A stretch of DNA of 64,000 bases from Yersinia entomophaga (GTDB lineage: Bacteria; Pseudomonadota; Gammaproteobacteria; Enterobacterales; Enterobacteriaceae): positions 1,724,288-1,788,287 of the forward strand of contig NZ_CP010029.1 in assembly GCF_001656035.1 (NCBI RefSeq), given 5' to 3'. The translations under genes and the position numbers were made by a program. How positions within the stretch are numbered: the first letter of the stretch is position 1; each line of letters starts with the position of its first letter. Positions 51,921 to 62,774 of the stretch are shown piece by piece. Below the pieces are notes generated by a model. The model had not been told where the DNA came from. It did not search any database and saw nothing but the letters and a program-made list of their open reading frames with translations.

Positions 51921-52394
51921 TTAAAAATCGACACAGACGGGCGCATCAATACGCATTACTGACTCTTGTGAAAACTGCGCCTTGTACTTATCTCTCAGCA
52001 AGTTAACCGCGAGATCACTGTCTTTGCTTTCGGCATGAATCAGCATCAGCGCTTTGCTATTTTCTTTTGCTACTATCCCGTCATGCCCCAGCCATTGCCC
52101 TTTGGCTTCAAACACGGTTAATCCGTCTTTAAATTTCGGAGTAACCTCTGAGTCAACAAATGATTGCCACTCAGCGGGAGCAATCACCGGGCCTTGCGGG
52201 CGATTCATACCGAAATAAAGCGTTGTTTGCACCATAGGAACACCCTGCTGACAAACAGAGGGAACAGCCTTTATCGTAGCCGAATTCGCCGCTGACTCAG
52301 GACGTATAACGCATCCGTTTAAAATAAACCCCGAAGCAATTATTCCTAGAATAAAGCCGGCACGCCGACATAAGTAATTTCTGCTGTTATCCAT
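51921..52394 (-). CDS. DUF3574 lipoprotein of unknown function
   Basis: With the ATG at 52394 the product has 157 aa: basic start, hydrophobic segment (about 12-26) and Cys28 in ILNGC, a plausible though not perfect lipobox. The mature part carries the DUF3574 block: TTLYFGMNRPQG, EWQSFVDSEVTPKFKDGLTVF and GQWLGHDGIVAKENSKALMLIH. The family is small, exported and uncharacterised. The frame is open to an ATG at 52445 that would place the signal segment too far inside. It is divergent from the octamer repeat and yicG. Confidence 0.75.
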   Translation of the reverse strand: MDNSRNYLCRRAGFILGIIASGFILNGCVIRPESAANSATIKAVPSVCQQGVPMVQTTLYFGMNRPQGPVIAPAEWQSFVDSEVTPKFKDGLTVFEAKGQWLGHDGIVAKENSKALMLIHAESKDSDLAVNLLRDKYKAQFSQESVMRIDAPVCVDF

Positions 52395-52776
52395 ATAGAT
52401 AGGATTCTCTTTAGAATAGAAAATGACGCTGCATGAAATTAGCATTTAGCGGCTAACTGCTGCAATGGCGAAATCATTACGCCATTACGCCATTACGCCA
52501 TTACGCCATTACGCCATTACGCCATTACGCCATTACGCCATTACGCCATTACGCCATTACGCCATTACGCCATTACGCCATTACGCCATGCAGAGTTTAA
52601 ATAATCTAACTCACCCATCAATAGAAATAATAACCAACCACTGTAATACATAGCATAAAACCCCACATCGGATTAATAAATCTAATGCAAAACATACAGG
52701 GTTAGAAAATCTCAGTCGCGTTTGAATTGTGCGGCCATTACCCTTGATCTTTTGCCGCCCCCTTGTGTGAAAGACT
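52395..52776. other. Intergenic region with octamer repeat, lipoprotein gene to yicG
   Basis: This 382-bp region holds the octanucleotide repeat (52475-52589) and AT-rich flanks up to yicG. An open frame (52465-52653) runs through the repeat on the plus strand only because the octamer contains no stop in any forward frame; it has no clear ribosome-binding site and no homology that I recognise. Confidence 0.6.
52475..52589. repeat. Octanucleotide tandem repeat (CATTACGC), about 14 copies
   Basis: CATTACGC is repeated 14 times without a mismatch (52475-52586), followed by a partial CAT. The unit length is not a multiple of three and perfect short repeats of this size slip during replication, so the copy number is probably variable between isolates. 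It lies upstream of both the DUF3574 gene and yicG. Confidence 0.95.
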
Positions 52777-53394
52777 ATGTTACTTAGCGTTCTCTATATT
52801 ATTGGTATTACCGCAGAAGCTATGACCGGCGCGCTAGCAGCAGGCCGTCGCCAAATGGACATGTTTGGCGTCATTATTATCGCCTCCGCCACGGCAATTG
52901 GCGGTGGTTCAGTCAGGGATATGTTGTTAGGGCATTATCCGCTGGGTTGGGTCAAAAATCCTGAATACATCGTTATCGTTGCTATCGCCGCAATAGTAAC
53001 CACCTGGGTAGCACCTCTGATGCGCCATTTACGTCACCTTTTCCTGGTACTTGATGCTATCGGCCTCATCGTTTTCTCAATTATCGGAGCACAAATTGCG
53101 TTAGATATGGGCCATAGCTCTATCATTGCCGCTATCGCTGCAGTCATTACCGGTGTCTTTGGTGGCGTACTTCGTGATATGCTTTGTAACTGTATTCCCT
53201 TAGTTTTTCAGAAAGAAATCTATGCTGGAGTATCCTTTGCCGCAGCATGGATTTATATCGCTCTACAGTACACGCCGCTTTCTCATAATTGGGTTGTCAT
53301 CATTACATTGGTTACTGGCCTGACTGCCCGGCTGCTTGCTTTGCGTTACCGTTTAGGATTACCCGTCTTTAAATATGAGCATCAGGATCATTGA
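52777..53394 (+). CDS. yicG: YicG, UPF0126/TRIC-type membrane protein
   Basis: Inner-membrane protein made of two tandem copies of the UPF0126 three-helix unit. The glycine-rich [15 protein letters not shown] in repeat 1 and [13 protein letters not shown] in repeat 2 are the family signatures; prokaryotic members are related to trimeric intracellular cation (TRIC) channels. 205 aa as in E. coli. It converges on ligB with only 13 bp between, and marks the right edge of the accessory block. Confidence 0.93.
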   Translation: MLLSVLYIIGITAEAMTGALAAGRRQMDMFGVIIIASATAIGGGSVRDMLLGHYPLGWVKNPEYIVIVAIAAIVTTWVAPLMRHLRHLFLVLDAIGLIVFSIIGAQIALDMGHSSIIAAIAAVITGVFGGVLRDMLCNCIPLVFQKEIYAGVSFAAAWIYIALQYTPLSHNWVVIITLVTGLTARLLALRYRLGLPVFKYEHQDH

Positions 53395-53407
53395 TTCTCT
53401 GTAGCTG

Positions 53408-55156
<1,749 letters not shown>

Positions 55157-55404
55157 TTAATCCGCTAGCAACGAATAATTAAATAGCCCAAAAGTGAAAA
55201 TGCGGCACATCTCGAAAAATACTTTTTTCGTTACTGCAACAACTTGAAATTGCTGAATCCCCTACGCAAAGTATGTAATTTGAGCTTTTTAAATACGAAA
55301 CCTTGTAGTGAAATGTGTTGTAACGCTGCATGACGCGGTTAGCCCGTGTATACTGTGCGAAGATTCACACTTCTGCTTTTTATACATCAACCCTAATCAA
55401 CTGA

Positions 55405-56037
<633 letters not shown>

Positions 56038-56091
56038 ACCGAGTTTCAGTATCATGCCCAGTCATTTCTTCACCTGTGGAGTAGCAGAATT

Positions 56092-56367
56092 ATGGCACGC
56101 GTAACTGTTCAAGACGCTGTAGAGAAAATTGGTAACCGTTTTGACCTGGTGTTGGTCGCTGCTCGTCGGGCGCGCCAAATCCAGTCTGGCGGTAAAGATG
56201 CACTGGTTCCAGAAGAAAACGATAAAGTTACCGTTATCGCACTGCGTGAAATCGAAGAAGGCCTGATCACTAATCAGATCCTTGATGTTCGTGAACGCCA
56301 AGAGCAGCAAGAGCAAGAAGCCGCAGAAATTCAAGCGGTTACTGCCATTGCCGAAGGTCGTCGTTAA
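56092..56367 (+). CDS. rpoZ: RNA polymerase omega subunit RpoZ
   Basis: Small subunit that stabilises beta-prime and forms part of one ppGpp-binding site. 91 aa as in E. coli: [29 protein letters not shown] at the start. It lies 54 bp after gmk and 25 bp before spoT, so omega and the ppGpp hydrolase/synthase are co-transcribed. Confidence 0.98.
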
Positions 56368-56392
56368 TTAGTAATTAGACTGTGAGTCTGCC

Positions 56393-58495
56393 TTGTACCT
56401 GTTTGAAAGCCTGAATCTGCTGATTCAACGTTACCTGCCAGAGGAGCAGATTAAGCGCCTCAAACAGGCATATCTTGTTGCGCGTGATGCTCACGAGGGT
56501 CAGACACGCTCCAGCGGTGAGCCTTATATTACTCACCCGGTTGCCGTGGCCTGTATCCTGGCGGAAATGCGACTCGACTACGAAACCCTGATGGCGGCGT
56601 TATTGCATGACGTCATCGAAGACACGCCTGCGACATATCAAGATATGGAGCAACTGTTCGGGAAAAGCGTAGCTGAGTTGGTCGAGGGCGTATCCAAACT
56701 CGATAAATTAACCTTCCGCGACAAGAAAGAGGCCCAGGCGGAAAACTTCCGCAAAATGATCATGGCGATGGTGCAGGATATCCGCGTCATTTTGATCAAA
56801 CTGGCAGACCGCACGCACAATATGCGCACTCTGGGTTCTTTACGCCCAGATAAACGCCGCCGCATAGCTCGTGAAACCCTCGAAATTTATAGCCCTTTAG
56901 CCCATCGTTTGGGTATTCATCATTTGAAAACCGAGCTTGAAGAGCTGGGTTTTGAAGCGCTATATCCCAATCGCTACCGCGTCATCAAAGAAGTGGTAAA
57001 AGCCGCTCGCGGTAACCGTAAGGAAATGATTCAAAAAATCCTGTCGGAGATTGAGGGTAGGTTAACCGAAGCGGGTATACCTTGCCGGGTCAGTGGACGT
57101 GAAAAACACCTCTATTCGATCTATTGCAAGATGAATCTTAAAGAGCAACGTTTTCACTCCATTATGGATATCTATGCTTTTCGCGTCATTGTGAAAGAAG
57201 TGGATACCTGTTACCGGGTTTTAGGCCAGGCTCATAGCCTGTACAAGCCGCGCCCCGGCAGAGTAAAAGACTACATTGCCATTCCCAAAGCTAACGGTTA
57301 TCAATCGTTACATACCTCATTAATTGGCCCTCACGGCGTTCCTGTCGAAGTACAAATTCGTACTGAAGATATGGACCAAATGGCCGAAATGGGTGTTGCC
57401 GCACACTGGGCTTATAAAGAACAGGGCGAATCCGGCACCACGGCTCAAATCCGCGCCCAGCGCTGGATGCAGAGCCTGCTGGAATTACAGCAAAGCGCGG
57501 GCAGCTCATTTGAATTTATCGAAAGCGTAAAATCCGATCTGTTCCCCGATGAAATTTACGTTTTCACCCCAGAAGGTCGCATCGTCGAACTACCGGCGGG
57601 CGCAACGCCGGTAGACTTCGCCTACGCGGTACACACCGACATTGGCCATGCCTGCGTCGGTGCCCGTGTAGACCGCCAGCCTTACCCTCTTTCGCAGGCG
57701 CTTAGCAGCGGCCAAACCGTTGAGATTATTACCGCTCCGGGAGCCCGCCCTAACGCTGCATGGCTGAATTTTGTTGTGAGTTCAAAAGCCAGGGCCAAAA
57801 TTCGTCAGTTGCTGAAAAACCTGAAACGCGATGAGTCCGTTAGCCTTGGCCGACGTTTACTGAATCACGCTTTGGGCAATGGCCGTAAGTTGGCAGATAT
57901 TTCTCCGGAAAATATCCAGCACGAACTGGATCGCATGAAACTGGCATCGGTAGACGATCTGCTGGCTGAAATCGGTTTAGGCAATGCCATGAGCGTAGTG
58001 GTTGCGAAAAATCTACTGGGTGACCCTGCTAATATCGCCGCGTCAGGCACCAGAAAACTGCCAATTAAAGGCGCTGATGGTGTGTTGATTACCTTCGCTA
58101 AGTGTTGCAGACCTATTCCGGGCGACCCGATCATTGCGCATATTAGCCCAGGCAAAGGCTTGGTGATTCACCATGAATCCTGTCGGAATATCCGTGGCTA
58201 TCAGAAAGAGCCAGAGAAATTCATGGCGGTTGAATGGGATAAAGTCACCGAGCAAGAATTTATTGCCGAAATTAAAGTCGACATGTTCAATCAGCAAGGC
58301 GCTCTGGCTAACCTAACTGCGGCTATTAATGCGGCTGAATCAAACATTCAGAGTATGAATACCGAAGAGAAAGATGGCCGAATCTACAGCGCCTTTATTC
58401 GCCTGACAACGCGAGATCGTATCCATTTGGCGAATATTATGCGTAAAATTCGTATCATGCCGGACGTAGTCAAAGTCAGCCGTAACCGCAATTAA
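56393..58495 (+). CDS. spoT: Bifunctional (p)ppGpp synthase/hydrolase SpoT
   Basis: Controls the stringent-response alarmone in response to carbon, fatty-acid and iron limitation. The start is TTG, as in E. coli (MYLFESLN). Order: HD hydrolase domain (HD 72-73, ED 76-77 in LLHDVIEDTP), synthetase domain (about 225-350), TGS (about 385-450), helical, zinc-finger-like (FAKCCRPIPGD) and C-terminal ACT (about 625-700). 700 aa against 702. trmH starts 5 bp after its stop. Confidence 0.98.
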   Translation: MYLFESLNLLIQRYLPEEQIKRLKQAYLVARDAHEGQTRSSGEPYITHPVAVACILAEMRLDYETLMAALLHDVIEDTPATYQDMEQLFGKSVAELVEGVSKLDKLTFRDKKEAQAENFRKMIMAMVQDIRVILIKLADRTHNMRTLGSLRPDKRRRIARETLEIYSPLAHRLGIHHLKTELEELGFEALYPNRYRVIKEVVKAARGNRKEMIQKILSEIEGRLTEAGIPCRVSGREKHLYSIYCKMNLKEQRFHSIMDIYAFRVIVKEVDTCYRVLGQAHSLYKPRPGRVKDYIAIPKANGYQSLHTSLIGPHGVPVEVQIRTEDMDQMAEMGVAAHWAYKEQGESGTTAQIRAQRWMQSLLELQQSAGSSFEFIESVKSDLFPDEIYVFTPEGRIVELPAGATPVDFAYAVHTDIGHACVGARVDRQPYPLSQALSSGQTVEIITAPGARPNAAWLNFVVSSKARAKIRQLLKNLKRDESVSLGRRLLNHALGNGRKLADISPENIQHELDRMKLASVDDLLAEIGLGNAMSVVVAKNLLGDPANIAASGTRKLPIKGADGVLITFAKCCRPIPGDPIIAHISPGKGLVIHHESCRNIRGYQKEPEKFMAVEWDKVTEQEFIAEIKVDMFNQQGALANLTAAINAAESNIQSMNTEEKDGRIYSAFIRLTTRDRIHLANIMRKIRIMPDVVKVSRNRN

Positions 58496-58500
58496 GGCCT

Positions 58501-59193
58501 ATGAATCCCCAACGCTATGCGCGGATTTGTGAAATGCTTGCCACCAGACAGCCGGATTTAACCGTCTGTCTGGAGCAAGTACATAAACCCCACAATGTTT
58601 CCGCAATCATTCGTACCGCTGATGCCGTAGGCATTCATCAAATCCATGCAATTTGGCCCACCGCAGAAATGAATACCCTGCTGTCTGCTGCCGCTGGCAG
58701 CAATAGTTGGGTTCAGGTTAAAACACATCCCGAAATTAGCGGTGCGGTCCAACATTTCAAAACCCAGGGTATGCAGATTCTGGCGACACATCTTTCTGAT
58801 AACGCCGTTGATTTCAGAGAAATTGATTACACTCGCCCAACCTGTATTCTGATGGGGCAGGAAAAAACCGGTATTTCAAAAGAGGCCTTAGCGCTGGCCG
58901 ATCGCGATATCATTATTCCGATGATCGGGATGGTGCAATCTCTAAACGTTTCCGTTGCCTCTGCGTTGATTCTGTACGAAGCTCAGCGACAGCGGCAAAA
59001 TGCCGGAATGTATCAGCGTGCAGCTAGCGTGTTGGATAAAGATGAGCAGCAACGGCTGCTGTTCGAAGGCGGTTATCCGGTTTTGGCACAGGTTGCCAAA
59101 CGCAAGGGTCTGCCTCCTCCTCATATCGATGAGCATGGCCAGATTATTGCCGAGCCGCAATGGTGGTCTGCTATGCAAGCAACGGAGTCGTAA
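58501..59193 (+). CDS. trmH: tRNA (guanosine(18)-2'-O)-methyltransferase TrmH
   Basis: SPOUT methyltransferase modifying G18 in the tRNA D-loop. The three SPOUT motifs are visible: NVSAIIRTADAVG, LMGQEKTGISKEAL and IPMIGMVQSLNVSVASALILYE. 230 aa, near the E. coli 229. Tightly packed: 5 bp after spoT and directly abutting recG. Confidence 0.97.
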   Translation: MNPQRYARICEMLATRQPDLTVCLEQVHKPHNVSAIIRTADAVGIHQIHAIWPTAEMNTLLSAAAGSNSWVQVKTHPEISGAVQHFKTQGMQILATHLSDNAVDFREIDYTRPTCILMGQEKTGISKEALALADRDIIIPMIGMVQSLNVSVASALILYEAQRQRQNAGMYQRAASVLDKDEQQRLLFEGGYPVLAQVAKRKGLPPPHIDEHGQIIAEPQWWSAMQATES

Positions 59194-61275
59194 ATGAAAG
59201 GCCACCTGCTCGATGCCGTTCCCCTGAGTACACTCTCCGGCGTTGGCGCAAGTCAGGCTGGCAAGTTGGCGAAAATGGGGCTGGAAACCATTCAGGATCT
59301 GTTGCTCCATCTACCTCTGCGTTACGAAGACCGCACCCGCCTTTATCGTATCGGTGACCTGCTACCTGGCATTTTTGCAACCGTGGAAGGCGAAGTGCTG
59401 CGCTCTGATATTAGCTTTGGCCGCCGTCGAATGCTGACCTGTCAGATAAGCGACGGCAGCGGTATTCTTACCCTACGCTTCTTCAATTTTAACGCTGCGA
59501 TGAAAAACAGCCTGTCCCCCGGCAAGCATGTTATCGCCTATGGAGAAGCTAAGCGCGGCAACCACGGGCCGGAAATCATTCATCCGGAATATCGAGTACA
59601 TGGAGAAAATACGGGTATTGAATTACAAGAGTCTCTGACTCCAGTTTATCCCACGACTGAAGGTATTCGTCAGGCAACGCTGCGTAAGCTCATCGATCAG
59701 GCACTAGCCTTACTTGATATCAGCGCTATCGCAGAGTTACTGCCGCAGGAACTCAGCCGCACGCTTATCAGTTTGCCAGATGCTATTCATACCCTGCATC
59801 GCCCACCAGCAGATATTCAGTTAACCGATCTGGAGCAAGGGAAACATCCGGCACAGCGCCGATTAATATTGGAAGAACTGCTGGCTCATAATCTCAGTAT
59901 GCTGGCTGTACGGGCGGGAGCACAAAGCTACAAGGCTTTGCCGTTGCTCGCTGAAGAACAGCTAAAACAACGTTTTCTGGCTAATCTCCCCTTTAAACCA
60001 ACCTCTGCTCAACAAAGGGTTGTGGGTGAAATTGAACAAGATCTGACTAACCCTTTCCCCATGATGCGATTGATTCAGGGTGACGTGGGCTCGGGTAAAA
60101 CACTGGTTGCCGCTCTGGCGGCGCTGCGGGCTATCGCTCATGGCAAGCAGGTCGCGCTGATGGCACCGACGGAATTATTAGCAGAACAGCACGCAAATAC
60201 CTTCCGTCAGTGGTTCGAACCACTGGGGCTGGAAGTCGGCTGGCTGGCTGGTAAACAGAAAGGCAAGGCGCGGCTGGCACAGCAGGAAGCCGTTGCCAGT
60301 GGACGGGTTTCCATGGTGGTGGGTACTCACGCTATCTTTCAGGAACAGGTGCAGTTCTCAGGGCTGGCGCTGGTTATTATTGATGAACAACATCGGTTTG
60401 GTGTTCATCAGCGTTTGGCGTTATGGGAAAAAGGCGAGGAACAAGGTTTCCATCCTCATCAGTTGATTATGACCGCCACCCCAATTCCTCGCACATTGGC
60501 GATGACCGCATATGCTGATTTAGATACTTCGGTTATTGATGAATTACCTCCGGGAAGAACGCCGGTCACTACCGTTGCCATTCCGGATACCCGGCGCAGC
60601 GATATTATTGCCAGGGTGAAAAACGCCTGTCTGGAAGAAGGCCGTCAGGCTTATTGGGTCTGCACGTTGATTGAAGAATCAGAATTACTGGAAGCGCAAG
60701 CAGCGGAAGTGACCTGCGAGGAGTTGAAAGCAGCCCTGCCGGAGATAAAAGTCGGTTTAGTACATGGCCGAATGAAAGCCGCGGAAAAACAATCGGTTAT
60801 GCAATCATTCAAACAAGGGGAATTGCAGCTGCTGGTTGCAACCACGGTGATTGAAGTGGGTGTCGATGTCCCTAACGCCAGCCTGATGATTATTGATAAC
60901 CCGGAGCGCCTCGGTTTAGCTCAGTTGCACCAGCTGCGTGGTCGGGTCGGGCGCGGTGCAGTGGCCTCTCACTGTGTGCTGCTGTATAAAACTCCGCTCA
61001 GTAAAACGGCTCAAATGCGCTTGCAGGTTTTACGAGACAGTAACGATGGGTTTGTTATTGCGCAGAAAGACTTGGAAATACGCGGCCCCGGCGAATTATT
61101 AGGTACGCGGCAAACCGGTAGTGCAGAGTTCAAAGTTGCTGATTTAATGAGAGATCAGGCTATGTTGCCTGAGGTTCAGCGCATTGCCCGTCACCTTCAA
61201 CAGCAATATCCTGAAAGTGCAAAAGCGCTGATTGAACGTTGGCTGCCAGAGCGATCTCGCTACACCAACGCTTAA
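59194..61275 (+). CDS. recG: ATP-dependent DNA helicase RecG
   Basis: Superfamily 2 translocase that regresses stalled forks and processes Holliday junctions and R-loops. 693 aa as in E. coli. The N-terminal wedge/OB domain (about 1-160) is followed by helicase motifs: I (GDVGSGKT), Ia (MAPTELLAEQH), II (DEQHRFG), III (TATPIPRT), V and VI (QLRGRVGRG). The RecG C-terminal block with GTRQTGSAEFKVADL is intact. The stop codon of trmH abuts the ATG; a terminator follows. Confidence 0.98.
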   Translation: MKGHLLDAVPLSTLSGVGASQAGKLAKMGLETIQDLLLHLPLRYEDRTRLYRIGDLLPGIFATVEGEVLRSDISFGRRRMLTCQISDGSGILTLRFFNFNAAMKNSLSPGKHVIAYGEAKRGNHGPEIIHPEYRVHGENTGIELQESLTPVYPTTEGIRQATLRKLIDQALALLDISAIAELLPQELSRTLISLPDAIHTLHRPPADIQLTDLEQGKHPAQRRLILEELLAHNLSMLAVRAGAQSYKALPLLAEEQLKQRFLANLPFKPTSAQQRVVGEIEQDLTNPFPMMRLIQGDVGSGKTLVAALAALRAIAHGKQVALMAPTELLAEQHANTFRQWFEPLGLEVGWLAGKQKGKARLAQQEAVASGRVSMVVGTHAIFQEQVQFSGLALVIIDEQHRFGVHQRLALWEKGEEQGFHPHQLIMTATPIPRTLAMTAYADLDTSVIDELPPGRTPVTTVAIPDTRRSDIIARVKNACLEEGRQAYWVCTLIEESELLEAQAAEVTCEELKAALPEIKVGLVHGRMKAAEKQSVMQSFKQGELQLLVATTVIEVGVDVPNASLMIIDNPERLGLAQLHQLRGRVGRGAVASHCVLLYKTPLSKTAQMRLQVLRDSNDGFVIAQKDLEIRGPGELLGTRQTGSAEFKVADLMRDQAMLPEVQRIARHLQQQYPESAKALIERWLPERSRYTNA

Positions 61276-61280
61276 ATATT

Positions 61281-61312
61281 ATAAGGGAAAGCCATTGCGG
61301 CTTTCCCTTTAA
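61281..61312. terminator. Bidirectional terminator between recG and gltS
   Basis: AAGGGAAAGCC (61283-61293), a 5-nt loop and GGCTTTCCCTT (61299-61309) form a perfect 11-bp stem between two convergent genes. Confidence 0.85.
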
Positions 61313-61321
61313 ACACCGACT

Positions 61322-62536
61322 TTAGCCCGCAACTGCTGGGAATATTGGCAGCAACAGATAAAGTTTTATCACAATCGCATTGACGATATCGATGAAGAAA
61401 GCACCAACCATTGGCACAACCAAGAATGCCAAATGAGAAGGGCCGAAACGATCGGTAATCGCCTGCATATTAGCGATTGCCGTCGGCGTCGCGCCTAAGC
61501 CGAAACCACAGTGACCCGCAGCCAACACAGCCGCATCATAGTTTTTACCCATCACTCGGTAAGTCACAAAGATTGCGTATAGCGCCATCGCCAACGCCTG
61601 AACCACCAGAATAACCAGCATTGGTAAAGCCAGGGAAGCCAGCTCCCAAAGTTTGAGGCTCATCAGCGCCATTGCCAAAAACAGCGACAAACTGACGTTA
61701 CCCAGCACGGAAACCGCACGGTCAAACACCTTGTAAAAGCCAACCATAGCCAGACCGTTGCTAAGGATCACGCCAACAAACAGCACGCAAACAAAGGTCG
61801 GTAATTCAAACATTGTGCCCTGTAGCAAGGCTGCAATGTGATGCCCTGCCATCAAACAAATGGCAATCATCGCAATGGTTTCGACCATCACCAACGGCGT
61901 AATCAGACGGCCAGTAGATGGTTTTTCAAATGCAGATGGCAGCTCGCTATCTTCCGGTTTTCCATCCGGCGTAGAAGAATGCTTCACCAGATAACGGGCC
62001 ACAGGGCCGCCGATCAATCCACCTAAAACCAGGCCGAATGTGGCACAAGCCATTGCTACTTCGGTAGCATTTTCAAAACCATAACGCTCGACGAACAGTT
62101 TACTCCACGCCGCACCGGTTCCGTGACCACCGGAAAGCGTGATAGAACCCGCCAATAGGCCCATCAAAGGATCTAGCCCCATCAGCTTCGCTAACGCGAT
62201 ACCGATGGCGTTCTGCATTAATAGCAGGCCGACTACCACAAAAACGAATACGCTTAACGCTTTCCCGCCGGCACGCAGGCTGGCCAGATTCGCGTTCAAG
62301 CCTATGGTGGCAAAGAAAGTCAGCATTAGCGGATCTTTGAGGGACATATCAAAGCTGATTTCCCAGCCAAGAGTTTTTTGCACCAGCAATAACAGCAGAG
62401 CTACCAGCAAACCACCGGCAACAGGTTCGGGAATTGTATATTTAGTTAGGAAGGGAACCGATTGTACGAGTTTACGCCCTAGTAACAGAACCAGTGTGGC
62501 CGCTACGAGCGTGCCATAGGTATCGAGATGAAACAT
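61322..62536 (-). CDS. gltS: Sodium/glutamate symporter GltS
   Basis: Sodium-coupled inner-membrane glutamate importer (ESS family) with two inverted five-helix repeats. I chose the ATG at 62536 (MFHLDTYGTLVAATL), which matches E. coli and gives 404 aa (E. coli 401); the open frame upstream to 62605 lacks homology. The two re-entrant-loop signatures are GSITLSGGHGTGAAW and AAGHCGFGLGATPTAIANM. A hydrophilic central loop (KHSSTPDGKPEDSELP) separates the repeats. It is divergent from xanP. Confidence 0.97.
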   Translation of the reverse strand: MFHLDTYGTLVAATLVLLLGRKLVQSVPFLTKYTIPEPVAGGLLVALLLLLVQKTLGWEISFDMSLKDPLMLTFFATIGLNANLASLRAGGKALSVFVFVVVGLLLMQNAIGIALAKLMGLDPLMGLLAGSITLSGGHGTGAAWSKLFVERYGFENATEVAMACATFGLVLGGLIGGPVARYLVKHSSTPDGKPEDSELPSAFEKPSTGRLITPLVMVETIAMIAICLMAGHHIAALLQGTMFELPTFVCVLFVGVILSNGLAMVGFYKVFDRAVSVLGNVSLSLFLAMALMSLKLWELASLALPMLVILVVQALAMALYAIFVTYRVMGKNYDAAVLAAGHCGFGLGATPTAIANMQAITDRFGPSHLAFLVVPMVGAFFIDIVNAIVIKLYLLLPIFPAVAG

Positions 62537-62774
62537 CCTGGTACTCCATGTAATTAAAATATCTAATAAAAATATGACGTTAGCCGAATCCTTAAAAAAC
62601 GCCAAAGCAGGTTAGGGTGGATTAGAAAAAAAAACGCTGAGAATTACAAGTTTGGTGAGATAAAAATGCGAGCAGGCAACAAATGCGTATTTTGAAAAAA
62701 TCGAAGCGCAACCGATTGCTTTTGTGAAGCGGATCATTAAAATGCCCCCTTTGCCGATTCTGGAATGCCAACCC

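Noticed and set aside
52475..52589. CRISPR array
   Set aside because: The repeats are contiguous 8-mers without spacers and there are no cas genes nearby.
52465..52653. 62-codon frame through the octamer repeat (cyclic HYAITPLR)
   Set aside because: Open only because the repeat has no stop in forward frames; no clear ribosome-binding site. Kept as a repeat, not a gene.
62742..62774. Upstream in-frame ATG as the xanP start
   Set aside because: The downstream ATG gives the same N-terminal length as E. coli XanP; the extra 11 residues have no support.
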